64,000 nt of DNA from NCBI GenBank assembly GCA_023014335.1, contig JAECYW010000012.1, positions 2,170,001 to 2,234,000 on the forward strand, written 5' to 3'. Source of the DNA: Galerina marginata (lineage: Eukaryota; Basidiomycota; Agaricomycetes; Agaricales; Galerinaceae). The notes under the pieces are model-generated. The model had not been told where the DNA came from. It saw only the letters and a list, made by a program, of their open reading frames with translations, and did not search any database. The position numbers and the translations under genes are program-made. Shown here one piece after another: positions 11,201 to 23,979 of this stretch (the stretch's first letter is position 1; each line of letters opens with the position of its first letter).

Positions 11201-13394
11201 GTTAGTAAGGCCTTTGTTGACATCTCCAACGGTGGCCTGAGCAGTGTATGTGTCGACTGGTACGAAGAATTTAGCCAATGGCTTGCATATTATTTATTAG
11301 CAATTTAAGACGTACCAGGGGTCATGTGGCACAGAACCTGACTGCCATCGATACCAACCCAATTGAAAGTGGAGTGGGGGAAGACGTTGCTGTCAAATGA
11401 ATGTTAGTAATAAATTCTCTTGTTTTACACCAATGGACGAACATATTATTCCTGAATAAATGCGCTTTAGCTTCCTTACAAAACTACGTAAACTGACGCA
11501 TACTTACCAGGATAGCTTTTGGGTAAAGAAGTAATTCATGCCTAGTTGTAGATGATGTCAACCTCGCTTATCAATACTCTACTCTCTGGAAAGAACTCAC
11601 CTGCACCGCGAATTAATTGAGGCAAGGAACCGGTAAGGCCAAAGGAGTCGGGCAACCACGCAGTGTCACAGCGCTTTCCAAACCGTGTTTCAAAGTATCG
11701 CTGTCCTAATAGGAACTGTCGAATAAGAGCCTCGCCAGAAGGCATATTACCATCATTCTCCACCCAGGAACCGCCAATCAGTTGGAACTGCCCGTCGAGA
11801 ACCTTCTCTTTGACTCGTTCAAAGAGAGAAGGATATAGCTTTGGACTTTTGTTAGCGTTGTGAGTATATAGAGAATTTGAAAACAAACCTGCTCAAGCCA
11901 CTTGAATTGTTGCGCAGAGCTACAGGTAAACCGATGTTCTGGGTATCGTTCCATCAGATCGACTTGCGTCGACCACGAACGCGCAACCTTTTGTTGAGTG
12001 ACGCTGTAAGGCCATAGCCAAGCAGTGTCAATGTGGCAGCTATGACAAGGTCATCATCTGCTTCTCGTGATATTCTAACATACTCACTATCCTATCAATG
12101 AAGTTAGACGAGGTCCAGACTAAGTATAAAATTCCACTAACCGATACCCCACACATTCGCCTTCTTCGGGCCTTCATCGTAGATCGCAGCTCCTTTCTCT
12201 TCCCACCCTTCTCCGAAAACTTGTTCAGCGAGCTTGCGGGCCTTTCCAATAGAAGATGGGTCTCCTTTGTTAAAGACATTCATAATTTCGTTTGCAGTTG
12301 CGAGAGCCTTGTTTTGAAGTCTGTAAACCACCTTTAGTTAGCACCCTTCGGTTTATGGCAGGAAATAGACAAACGGGGTATTTCCAGGGAGGGTATCAAC
12401 GAGTTCTCGAAGAGTTTGGAAATCCCAGAGAAGGCCCCACGCTTCCATGTTCGGGACAACAAGATCAGCCGAGGCAAGCGAAAAGTAGCGATTCATGTCT
12501 GGTGGCTGGATAGTATCGCCATTCCAAGGAACGCCGAACATGCCATTGCAGCTGGACTCGATGACAAATTCGTGGGTGCCTTGGTCGCGGGCCTCTTGGG
12601 GGATGATGTATTCCACCCTACGGTCGCCTCCGTAACCACCGGTTATGCCTGGTAGAGCAGGTCAGAATGGTACGAAGCCGATTATCAATGAAAAGGTTTG
12701 TTACCCTGTAACGGTGTGCCGTCGATGCTGTATATCATTGCTTCGCATCCGGGGTCGAATTCGACTATATGAAGTGCCGTCAGTCTCGTTAATTAAATGA
12801 GACAAAATCACATACACTGAACACGCTCATACTGTTGCCAATAGCTTGGAATGGTGACAGTGACTTTCCACCAGTGGTTCGTCTAAGGATATGATTCCGA
12901 AGTCAGTTATCCTTTCAATTTACTGGCAACCCTGAAGTTGCCTGCATGCACAAGCACAACTCACCCCTGTGAAGATATTAGAACGAGACTTTATATTCAA
13001 GAAGCAACTTACAAGATGGGCCAAAAGAATCTCCCTGAAGACGGTATCAGTCCTAGTATGATGAAACCACCTTCCTGACGCACCTTCTTGGCTGTCCTAA
13101 ACCTCTGCTGCATGGCTTCCTCGAATGTCGGTTTGGTCAAGCCTGGTGCACTCCATCTGCCAATCTCATGAGTACAGGCTCAGGCAATTCGCCAACAATA
13201 AGGACTTACACTTTCAGCTTAACGTTCTCCGGGTTGTCGAGACGATGCGTAAACAGAACCGAGGCAAGGTTGACGTCAGCGAAATGGCCTCCGTTGAAAG
13301 TCCCCAGCCTGTCCTTGGTCAAATTCTTGATCCACTTGGCGCCTGCGCCACGGTTGAGCTCTGGATAGGATCCATGGCCGTGATTACAGGCCAT
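8207..13394 (-). CDS. AMS1: alpha-mannosidase, glycoside hydrolase family 38 (vacuolar Ams1 type)
   Basis: Large gene split by many short introns, from ATG 13394 ([13 protein letters not shown]) to TAA 8207-8209. The N-terminal region matches Ams1-type enzymes ([20 protein letters not shown]). The metal-binding block [17 protein letters not shown] is encoded around 12041-11990, where the His and Asp would hold the divalent cation. The block [25 protein letters not shown] and then LPDSFGLTG follow. The Asp of the latter (codon at 11647-11649) is the expected nucleophile. The C-terminal beta domains end with [14 protein letters not shown]. The enzyme trims alpha-linked mannose from free oligosaccharides. 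No signal peptide is seen, as expected for Ams1, which reaches the vacuole by the Cvt/autophagy route in yeast. Exon edges were not all fixed. Confidence 0.92.
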
Positions 13395-13668
13395 ATTGTG
13401 TTGGTATTGGTCGAAAGTAAATGTGCACAGAAGTGAAAGTGTTCAAGGTTGTCGTGTGTCTTTGAATAGACTGTTCGGCTAAAGTGCAATAGCTATAGTC
13501 TGCCAAGAGCAGCCTGGGAAATTCACGTTTTATAAACTATAAACTGCTAATCATCCCTTTCAGCCTCCAGGCCCTGATGTTGTCCACTTATGAATTTGAG
13601 GTACGTCATGTATTCAAGCAATTGTATCCTGCGAGTACTTAACCCAAGACCAGTGCCCTCCACCTCCC

Positions 13669-16101
13669 CTATAAAACATATCTGAAGTCTCGATTCTGAA
13701 TATCGGTGAGGTCCAAGAATTCCTACGGGAAGTAATGGATAAGAAAAGAATTACAGAACCGGAGACGGAAATAGGCATACCTTGTCGACCTTGACTTTCT
13801 CAATCTCGCCATCCTTGCCCAATCTTTCGATGTAAACATCGTCGTAAGTGTGGTCAACGGGTTCATTATCACGGCGTTTGTTTTCAGAAGCCAAAAGTCG
13901 TCGAATAGCAAGGAGCAGACCCATGCAGATTAGGTAGCAAATGCCGATGACAATCCAAGGGACGTGATTTCTGCAAAGAGAATTTTAGGCGGTTAGCCAG
14001 TCCTCCATACGTCCGATGCGTACATAGAAAACCAACCTTGGTTTATACTTTGCCTGCCACATAAATGGGCCAGCAGAGTTCCCGATGCAGTATGCAGAGA
14101 GCATGATAGCATTTACAGTCACTCGTTTTGTATGCCCGGCGGTCACGTTCGAAAGCCAAGACAAAGATAGAACAAATCCAGTGGTGCCCACACCTGTCGG
14201 ACGATGTCAATATCAAAACAGAAGCGGTGGCATATGTGGACACAACGACAAACCTGTGGTCCATTGCGCGAACAAGAGCCCCACCTTGTTACTCCAAGGC
14301 AGGAAATTGATGAGGAAAACACCCAAAATATTGGGAAAGAAATATATGAAGCCGACGTATGCACGGCTGTTCGGTATCCTCGCAGCTAGGTTGACCCCAG
14401 TCCAGATCGTCACGATTTCAATGACACCGTCGACACATCCCAGGAGTGTTGTTTGCAAGGGAGTGAATCCAAAAGAGGCTACGATGATTTGTCTCTGGTT
14501 TGTGAGAGAATTGGGCACGTTATCAAGGGCAGAAAATAGAGCAAAAAGCCAGGTCTTTGGATCAGTCAAAGCCTCAATCATTCTGAAGGAACGTCGTAAG
14601 ATTAGGTCCCAGAAAATAATTTTATAACATACTGTTCTTTCTTGAAATGCTTGTTTTCGACTCCAGTTTGATTTTGCTACACAAAAACAGGTTAAAAAAT
14701 AGGCGCAAAAATCCGAGGTCAATTACATACCTTGATCCGACGAACAGCGACAGATCGCTCAGCAGGCGTCAGGAACCAAGCATTAGTAGGCGAATCCGGG
14801 AAAAGGAACCTAAATGGAAGTAAGGCGTGTCAGGCGGTTCTTGAACAGGTGAGAGGGAATGTGGTCAGACCAGAACGCCAACGCAGTCATAAGAGTGAGA
14901 ATGCCAGTGATAATCATTAGCCTGACGTGTGGTTTAGTGCGGCTATAGCCATAAGAAGGCTTATAGAGCTCACCATTGCCATGGTTCGAAAGCCTTTGTC
15001 TTAATATGTAGCGAGCCAAAGCTGATGAACCCAGAAATGATCTGGGCTAAAGATAACGTCAAAGGCATGCTGCGGAAAGTAGATGGGTGGGCTCGTACCA
15101 GTACCGTTCATGAGGACTAATGTAAAGCGTCAGCTGGAACATCCATTGGATGAAATGTCAACGCTTACACCAGTAGCCAACCCTTAACGTCTGCTCATTT
15201 CGCGTGTAGAACATTGAGCTGACAATCAGGAAACCCGCTGTGATAGATCCCTCGCACATCCCTAACACAAGGCGCACTGCGAAAAGACCAGCAAAATTTT
15301 TGCATGCCGCATGAGAGCACAGAGCTACAGCCCAGATTGAGATATTGAAGCTATAACAAGCCGTTAGAAAAGAATGGCACAACTAAAGTCAACCTACCTC
15401 ATCCATTTTCCAACAGGGAACCGTTGCAATGCGAGGTTTTGAGGGAATTCGAAGAGGAGGTAACTCAAGTAAAATATTGTTCCAAGCCTGCAGCGATTTT
15501 CAATTTAGTCGGCTGCCCTGTCGATGAACGGAAATGCGCGTACCAGTTGTACCTGGGGAGTTAAAATATCATAAGCTACCGCCCAAATCCAAGACATTGA
15601 AGTAAGCCTTACTGATTGGTTGTGAGGTGTGTGGATTCTCTAATTATGAAGTGTAAGCAAAAGCAGAAAAAAGGGGAGCAATGCTTGATGCACTTACCGT
15701 ATGCCCAAAATGGCAGCACTTCCTAAGGTCGTCTTATCCATAAACTGAATCCTGTTCATTATAAGTCGCTGAGTCGTGGGTTTTCTCGTGTATCTTACCA
15801 ATAAAGAACTGCGAGTAATCAGTGAAGATTTGTTTTAGAAAGTACAACGGACATACTACACATCAATGGCAGAATATGTTTGTCTATTTTGCGCCTATAG
15901 AGAAGTAATAATGTCAGATGTGGCTCAGAGGACAGCTGGGTACTGAACTGACCTGACACGAAGAGCTTCTGCGGGGTCCAGCGGTTCTTGCTCTCCTGAG
16001 GCGAGCTCTGCAGCGGTATCGACCTCCTTCGTGGATACAGCTACGAGGTCGTGCTTCCCCATTTCATGCTTCTCGTCGCTGGCTTCCGAGCTGGTACCCA
16101 T
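13669..16101 (-). CDS. MFS transporter, allantoate/anion:cation symporter (Dal5/Tna1) family
   Basis: Intron-rich membrane protein from ATG 16101 (MGTSSEASDEKHEMGKHD, an acidic cytosolic N-terminus) to TAG 13669. Family blocks are visible in order. QFMDKTTLGSAAILGI is near the first membrane helix. RLVLGMCEGSITAGFLIVSSMFYTRNEQTLRVGYW is near helices 4-5. A central LTDPKTWLFALFSALDNVPNSL stretch and a final hydrophobic VPWIVIGICYLICMGLLLAIRR segment follow. The C-terminal tail ends FLDLTDIQNRDFRYVL, typical for fungal members. Such carriers import organic anions such as allantoate, nicotinate, pantothenate or other vitamins by proton symport at the plasma membrane. The substrate cannot be read from sequence. 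It is co-directional with the alpha-mannosidase gene, 274 bp upstream of that start codon. Confidence 0.9.
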
Positions 16102-17920
16102 TGTGCGCAGAGGAAGGTAGGGATTAGAGGGAGCTGCTTATCCGAGCTGTCAGATTGACCTCATAAGTAGAGTATAAATACGTACCGGTACTCCATAGGG
16201 AGAGTGGGAGCCGCCAAATTCGCGATAACATGCCTCGCATGGATTAATCGCACCTTTGGCTCTTCTTTTCAATCTGGGGATGGCATGAGCTTGACTTTTC
16301 CCAAAATAACCTCGTACGATGGGGGCATGAGAATGGAAGATCAAACGAACGGAGCTAGCCTCTATCTCGGCGCACGAGACTGTGTGACTGGACTCTCGAG
16401 GACGCGGATATGATTTCGTTTCAGGGATCTTAATGCTCGGGTACAGGACAAAGATAAGAGTTGAAGTTCATCCGAAGAAAGCTGGGGTTTCCTTGTGAAA
16501 TGGCGGTATGTAGTAGAGTTTGGAGATAAAAAACTATCATAGGTGAGAGATTTAGGAGCGGGTGCAGTAAAGGGACTGATTTTCGTTGAGACTTTTCGGC
16601 GCGTATGTAAAATGACAGAATTCTTTGAAGGACATGTACAGGTGAACTGGGGTCAACGTCAACTTGGCACGCTGAACAATGAACACCGTTGAGGAAAGAG
16701 TATTTGTCTTCGTTTGGCAGGAGCCCGGGAGGTCGGGCCAAAGATCCTAAAAGTAACGTCTCAAAATGAACTTGGTCTCTCCTTTCTGAGCCAAAACTCT
16801 ACCACTGAATCACTGACTTTCAACAACTCGGTGCTGAATAAAATCCCTCAATTGCAAGCAGGTGTCACTCCCGTACTCGCCGTCCACTCGCATACGAAAT
16901 TGCCCTCCAAGTTATGTCTCGTCTCGGATCCTTCGCTCAAAACAATATCGTATTTGGGACCTCGTTCTTTTCCTGGGCCGCTCTCATAAAAGCCCTCCTA
17001 GCGCGAGCTCCAGCTTATTTGAATACCGTCTTGATGCTGTCGAGCTCCACTGACACTCTCCACAATGGGTTAACGGAAAATTCACGCAAAACATGGACGG
17101 GCATTTATCGAAAATGCTAAGATTCCTCGTGTCCTTTTCGTTCTAGGATTTGGCGTTGCTTTGAATATAAAATCTCAAGAGTCAAGACACAAGACAGTAC
17201 AGACATACTTCAGGCATCTTTGGAGAGGTTTTAGATGGTTGATAGTCATCATCCATTCCTATTACCAATTTTTTCTGGGCCTGGGCATGGTCGTGGAGAA
17301 AGCCTGGAGGTAGCAGTTCTTTCTTGATCATAGAGCCAATCGAAGCAGGTCGTGCATGCAGCTGACCTTATTGTGCTTTCGACGTTATAGAACACCGTCT
17401 CGATGCATGTGTCGCAGTCCGTCTTGTCGTGCTTCTGACACTTGTAGGTTTTGGTCTTGTCCTCGACAGAACAGCACCACATGCATATGCGTTAATCGAT
17501 GGGAGTATTTACATCGACTTCGTCGTGTATGCGAATCAATATCCCGCATTAGCTGACCCACTCGTCCTCAAATTGAGAGTTGTCTATAAATCGGTGATCG
17601 TAAAAGCATGGAAAGTATCTAAGTATCTTTCTTCTCCGAGTCCATGGTTAGAGCAGAAAACGAAGCCATTCACGACCACCACAGACGGGATGCCTGGAAG
17701 AAGCACAAGAAGATGAAGGGAAAGTGAGTGATTGATATTCGAGTCCACGTCGCCATTTCACCGAAAAAACCATTGCTGATCAAAAGGAGGGTACGCGATA
17801 TGTGGTAGGTCAGATAAAGTGGAATGTTATTATCCTAAGTTTTCGCTCCTGAAAAAGATGACGCTTGTCGAATGCATGTCTATTCATTGCAAGGTCAATA
17901 GTACAACTGGGCGCAAGCGT
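16102..17920. other. 1.8 kb spacer with weak coding-like segments
   Basis: The region lies between two - strand genes. Two segments look protein-like. On the + strand, about 16862-17120 reads SFAQNNIVFGTSFFSWAALI without a clear start. On the - strand a Cys/His-rich segment is listed separately. Neither yields a complete gene I can defend. Confidence 0.35.
17150..17650 (-). CDS. possible small Cys/His-rich protein (tentative)
   Basis: Coding-like segment on the - strand. Around 17460-17400 it reads DKTKTYKCQKHDKTDCDTC, a tight Cx2Hx4Cx2C-like cluster reminiscent of fungal MYND-related zinc-binding proteins. A 36-base GT..AG removal downstream would continue it as HARPASIGSMIKKELLPPGF and DDDYQPSKTSPKMPE, which reads smoothly down to a GTATGT donor near 17204. 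Upstream, an exon reading RFIDNSQFEDEW near 17600-17560 may belong to it. The start codon and both ends are not fixed. The proposed intron is short for this genome. I cannot exclude a decayed gene. Confidence 0.3.
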
Positions 17921-20900
17921 TTACATTGTCAACGTTGAATACCCAAAATTCGACCCTTCTAAGCCTCTTGCGACAAGCGTAAACTGTTGCGCTGCTTCCC
18001 GTGTCTTTTTGAGAGAACGTGAACTGAATATCACCAAAACGACACATTCAATAGAACACTTTGCAAAGGGGCAAGGTACGTACCCTGCAACAGCTTTGAT
18101 GAACTTAGCCTTCGCTTCTGGACCAGCTTTGCTTGGTACAAAGTCCTCCTGTCAGACGGAGCATCAGCATTTCATTTTAAAGCGAGAAAACGGAAAAAAT
18201 TACTCACAGACATCAAGACATCCTTTATCCACTGCGGAGCGCCTCCTCCAGGCCCACCATCAGCACCACTTGCTCGACTGAGAAGTGTACCCAGCATTTC
18301 AATAAGGTTCGGAACGACACTCCTCGGAGCAACACCCGCAAACCCTTGCAGAATGGCTCGCATCAATGAGCGTCCGTGGGTGGTCATGAGGGCAGTTTTG
18401 TGCGGAATAAGTTCGTCTGTCAATGACGAACGATGGATGATTGTGGCCTAGCATGATAGCGTGGGTGATCAGAAGGGGATGTCGTCTGCACAAAGAAACG
18501 TACAAGGAAGTTACAGGCTGAAACCAAAGAATATCTTTCTTGGAGAGATAATGCTGTAATTGCACATTGTATAAGCGCGTCGAACAATCCGGGGGGCAGA
18601 GTATAAAAGTTGTCGGTAAAATCTTGTGCAGCCTTGAGAACAGAATATTAATGAGTGTAGAAAGAAAAAGAAACCAGAAAGGTCTCACTTGATCCATGCA
18701 TGAGAAGAATTCTTGAACGATATCCGGGTTCTGATAACTTGAAGTCAATATCATCTGAAGGTCAACAACCATGGCACTTACACTCTCCATGGCGCCATCC
18801 ATTCCCAATGAGGTCAACCCACACTGGACCAGCACTGGCAACAAATTCCGCACAATGGTCTCCGCTTCTGGCGTTGGTCCGCTTTTTATAATGAGAGAAA
18901 ATACAGGTGGATTCAACTGCGCGATGAGGATATGGGCGAGGGACAGCCAAGCCGCTGTCAGCTGGCGTTGCGCAGCAAGACACACAAGTTCGAGAAGAGG
19001 TCCAGCAGGAAGCGAAATCAAGGTTATGTCGGCTGGAAGAGAGGTAATAGATTTGAAAAGATCACTCAGAGCCTGCCCGCAAGCATGAGCATCCAATTCC
19101 CAGATCGAATCCCAGAGAAAAGGTACATACATGGCCAACCGCTGCATCTGACGACCACAAATCCACAACGCCCCTTATCGCACTAAAGATAGTGTCCCGC
19201 AACTTGGCTGCTCTGGGATCCTCCCGGACCCTTTTCACGTTTTCTGCATCTGCTTGGAAGTCAGGATCCGATTCGTCCTCGAGAATAGTCATTCCTTCAA
19301 CGGTTCTGGTGAGGCCTTTAGCGACACCGGAAAGGGTTTCTAGGTGGAGAATTGTCGACGCTCGTGCCTCGTCCGGAAGCTGGATGGGATTCAATAAGAG
19401 AGTGAGGTGGCAAGACGACAGAAGTTGTCTAACCGTGGATGCCGTTTGAAGTGCTTCATAGAGTTTTTGTACGATTGGATTCACAATCGCCTAAAACGAA
19501 GGAAAGTGAGAAATAGCCACTAACGATCCAGACTACACATACCTCGATTGCAGGGATCTCATCTGCTGGTGGCACAGCCTGAATGACGCTTGCAATGGAT
19601 TGCAGTACCTTGCTCTTTTCTGAGTCCTAAACAGGATAATTCTTGAGTCAGATGAATGCAAAGATACTGTGAAAGGTGCTAACGGGAATGCTATTCAGTC
19701 CAGCATGCAATTCCCCGAACTTGGCAATATGCGGTGCCAGGTCTTTTCGGTTGGCCTCACACAGATTTCGCAGCGCGGTGGCAGCCGAAAGACTGAGAGA
19801 AGGATCCGGTAGCGCCGAGACCACATACGACAGAACGGTAAGAAGTAGGTTTGGTTCAGGTGATCCTGCAGATGCCTGTTGCGTTGCAAACCACGAAGAG
19901 TAAGAACCTGGACAAATGATCAGCATCATCTGACTTTCATTGTTAGGGAGTACACACCGATGACACCCAAAGCCGTTCTCCGGACTCTCGCTCTGCCAGT
20001 AGATGGTAGTCGTCCAAGGATCTCTGGGCTGAATAATCGATTTAAGTGTAATGCAGTGTCCATATCAATGGCCTCTTGGATAGACATTATGCAGTGTAAC
20101 GTGGCCTCGATTTCCTGAAGTTATTCTATAGTGTATTATAGCTCGTTTTTATTGTTACATGGACGCACCTGCCATCCGTCCGCCTCTTGCCTCACGGCCA
20201 AGCGCTCAGCGATGTCATTGACATAATACCCCAACATATCGTCACGAAGAACGTAATAACTGGGTTTTCAGTTAGGGAATAACGTAGGAAGAGAGAATTA
20301 GAGAATTACGCATTGATCAAGGTGTCACCGACATCTCTTCGATACCTATGGAGGAACGTTGAACGAAAGTTTTGAGTACAGGGAGAAGGTTATGACTGAC
20401 ACCTGGAATTTGTCAATTTGATCTATTGTTGAGATAGTAAGGCATAAGTTGTAATAGTACCAGATAAGAGCACTAACCTCGCGACCAACCACTACCTGGA
20501 GGCGGAAATGCCACTTTTCTTCTCAGAACCTTTACCAGTTCACTGAAAACGGCTTTCGCAACGACCACTTGTTTGGCTTCACCTGCTTCAGAAGTATCTG
20601 GAGGCACAGGCGAACGGTCGTCGCCGCCTTCTTCGATGTAGAAATCGGTACTCCATAAAGCTTCTTGAAACAAGTACCAAAACCCTAGGGTCATCTCACT
20701 CTCTTCTTCATCGACGCCATAGTAACCTGGCAAGCCAGTGTACGCCAATAATAACCGGAGAAAGTTCTGCGTCAGATGCCCTTTGGTGGTTGGTGGCGTA
20801 GTTGGCCCAGTAGGAACGGGCATAGATGAGGCGATGTTCGTGGCGATGTAGGATGTAGAATGATCACCCAATGCGACAACAAGCTTGCACAAAGAATGCG

Positions 20901-22134
20901 ACATAGGCAAAAGATCTAAAACATCTTCACTGGCTAACATGGATTCCATGATCCCATTTCCTGTCGTGCTCATCCAAACCATAAGGGGTTCAGTAAAAGT
21001 TTTCGTACCCGAACCATCAGATAGCGGGGACTTCGTCGACATTTCTTGCAGAACGTCCGAAGCGGCGATGAAAATAGAGTCATCGGAGAAATTTGGGTCA
21101 AGTAGGTTTATGATGAGCGGAATAATGGGGATCAGATGGCTGGCAAAAAAATGTCACAATTCTCAGGATGATGGAGACCTTCGCAAAAGCATAGAACTCA
21201 CTCTGTTTTTAGGAATGTCATCCACGCCTGGAGGCACCGAAGGGCTGAAAGGTATTGGTTCGTAGAAAATGTTCCAAGTGGTTGAGTGATCGTGGTGGTG
21301 ATAGCCTGGGCGACCATCGGCGAAGCGTCTATCATTGTCTGCTGCATCTGCATCCTAAACATACAAAATTAGCTATGTGTGAAAGCAATGTGAATAAAGC
21401 ATGAAGCAACGATGACGTACTTACTCGACCCGAGCAGATCCGCGTTGCCCACTTCCTCCGCGACAATAGCAAGAAAGTCGTGAATATGCTCTGTCGATGC
21501 CCCTTGAGCAGAGAAGGCCGAGATACACGAGATAATCCATTCGGGCCAACGCGATGGATGGCCAGATGCAAGTTTGAGGGCCAATGAGGTAAGCTGAATG
21601 AAAGACGACGACAATGGGAGATATGTCATGATAGCTTGAAGAGGGAGCGTACGGCAACAAAAAGCTTGCGAAGGATGAATTTACTGCGACCTATCGCGAC
21701 TGAATGAGCGCTCAATTGGACCATGAGATCGCGTAGATCTTCGACGTGGTCGACGGGAAACATTTCCCTACGAAAAAGGTTCGACATGAGCGTGATGTTT
21801 GCGAACATACACGCGTTTACTTACCAGTCCCTTGCGATCTTCACCTGAGCCGTATGAGCGCCAAAAAATTGAACATTCTGATCCTGATAGTTGAGAAGAG
21901 GAATAACTAAGCCCCAGGCCTCAGGTCGTTTCTGGATCTCGAAAAGGTCTTGCTGGAAACGCTTGAGCTCTTCGGGTGTAGTTGTCGTAGTCGACGGGGC
22001 ATAAGCCCGCTGGATTAGCTGACCGACATGTGGTGAGACGACAAAAGAGAGGGTGTTGCCAAGAGCAGACTGACTTGTGCGGCGTGCTCGATGTCAAACT
22101 GTGATAAAGTAGGAAGAAAAGCAGGGTTTGCCAT
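17921..22134 (-). CDS. importin-13-type karyopherin (importin beta superfamily)
   Basis: Long helical-repeat protein in many exons. The start is ATG 22134: a first exon MANPAFLPTLSQFDIEHAAQ ends at a GTCAGT donor, then continues LIQRAYAPS. The second exon carries the importin N-terminal signature RPEAWGLVIPLLNYQDQNVQFFGAHTAQVKIARDW, which binds Ran-GTP in this family. The middle contains LGFWYLFQEALW and the C-terminal HEAT repeats include GLTSLGMDGAMESVSAMVVDLQ. The last exon ends GLEGSNFGYSTLTM at TAA 17921-17923. Homologues (Mtr10, importin-13/transportin-3) carry proteins between cytosol and nucleus; the cargo here is unknown. Importin-13/Kap111-like is the best fit; Mtr10-like is the alternative. 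Confidence 0.88.
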
Positions 22135-23979
22135 CGCCTTCGCTGACGATGAGATCGAGGGAACGTGTGTTTGTGGCTGTAGCAAATGAAGAGGCGATCA
22201 ACGCAATGCTTTCAACGTCACGGTCAACTTCATCAAACAATCATCCAGAATTCCGGTCAATCGTCACAAGTGCAGATCCCTGGCTAAGCACGTTAAATCG
22301 CCGTCAATGACCTTCGAAATTTCCTATGGGAGTGGACACCGACATGGAGGACGAATGCGAGACCAATTTATCCGCTGTCAAGACTTTCATGCGTACTTCG
22401 CAAGTCCGTCCTTCCTGGAGGAATCTTGCAATTGCTTCTCCTTCACTGTGGAGTCTAGGGGTTAATCTCGAGTGTCTTCAGACGGAAATGTGAAGGAACG
22501 AGGCAATACACAGAGCTGGTGAATCCCGGTTGTACGTCAAGGGTAACTTATATCACCGCAGATCCCCAAATTCCACATCTTCTAGATCTTGGATGAGTCC
22601 TTGCCCAGAATACGCGCCGTTAGACTCGAATTCGCGAGCTGCAACCGCAAAATGGTAGATAAGCACCTCTCGGCCATACTTCAAGGACAGAACGGGTTTC
22701 AGCTCATTAACTGCTCCTAGGATTCAAATAATGCCGCATCTCAAAATACTTTGGGAATTCAATATTATGCTTGCATGATGCAGCATGAAAAAGTGATTTC
22801 CTTAGGCTATGTACTCGGCCTGAAGAAGTCAAACTTGGCATGGACCTACCAATTTTGGCGCATATTTCCGCATCATGCATCAGGCAAGAGCCCATCTTCT
22901 CTGAGATTGCTTGAGAACTGCTTTAATCAGGCCCAGATGTCAACTAATATCTCAAACAAACAAGAGCTTGGCGCCAGCCTGCCGTTTTTCACCGTCGCAA
23001 GCGTCAAGTTCATGGAGCTCAAGATAGGTATCAATGGAATATCTGGATCTTCAAAAAATTGGGAGCTTATTCTTTCAACTACTGACCTCGAATCAACGAC
23101 CAATGCGGTTACCCTCCGTCTCCTTGTTGATTTCCTTGACTTTATTCTTGGGCGCTCCTTCTTTCCTTTCAAACCTCAATTGCCTGGATCGACAGAGAAC
23201 GTGATCGTATCGAAGTAATCGGTACGTTCATTCATTCAAAAGATACTCAGAAGACTCCTATATCAATGTCGTATTTTAGCAAGAGTTGCTACGGTATGGT
23301 AGATTTTGAATGCCTCGAAGACATCACTGCCAACCTGAAGGTGATCGCTATGATTCGTAGAGGCAAAAAATTCTGGCGAGTACGCCTTCCTCTTCGTTCT
23401 TTGACTTTCCTGCTGACTTTCCTTCTCAGTCACACGAAAGTCATCAAGTCGCGGACACGTAGAGGGCCAGCGTTGGACTCGGAACACCGTCCTTCTCTTT
23501 GGTAGCTGAAGAAATTTATCTTTTTCTTTTCTTGCAGTCCACCCGGAAGTTGGGTCGCGCATACGCCGTCGAAATGATGTCCATACCTACTGTAAGTACC
23601 AGTTGCTACATACAGTAAGGACCCTTGTGTACCTCAACCTGAAAGTATTTTCGAAGCCGAATAACTTCAGTTATTCAAGTTATTGCTGGCAAATTCAAAC
23701 AAGTAGCAAGCAAATCGTCTCTGACAAATTTGAATGAGTGAATGGACGGATAGATGGGAAAATATCCGGTTAGGCCGCAAAGCATGGTCCCGTTTTATTT
23801 ACTTTAAAGCAGTGCTAGGTGTAAGTACTTTGTAATCCTTTATCTGTTCGCCGAAGCGGAGTAATGAATGGGCGTGAGCGCTAAAAATAGTTCTTTCCAA
23901 GATCACGTGAAAGATTTATCATCTTTTGGACCATGGCGGCAATTGCGCAACATTTAAGAGCTGAGCGCTGAACCTCACT
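22135..23979. other. 1.8 kb spacer between divergent genes, with gene fragments
   Basis: The region lies between the importin start (-) and the MsrA start (+). On the + strand, 22319-22486 reads an F-box-like phrase, WRNLAIASPSLWS, and 22751-23218 is an open frame of 155 codons with no recognised domain. On the - strand, about 22720-22563 reads ELKPVLSLKYGREVLIYHF up to a stop. No complete gene can be built; remnants of lineage-specific genes are likely. Confidence 0.4.
22319..22486 (+). pseudogene. F-box-like gene fragment (tentative)
   Basis: In one + strand frame, the phrase VRPSWRNLAIASPSLWS appears, which closely resembles the WRxLAxxTPxLWS core of the large F-box-like families of mushrooms. 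The upstream F-box start (LPxEIL) is not seen and the frame closes soon after LECLQTEM. An open frame of 155 codons further on (22751-23218) might be its former C-terminal part. This is treated as a remnant, as no intron chain links the pieces convincingly. Confidence 0.3.
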
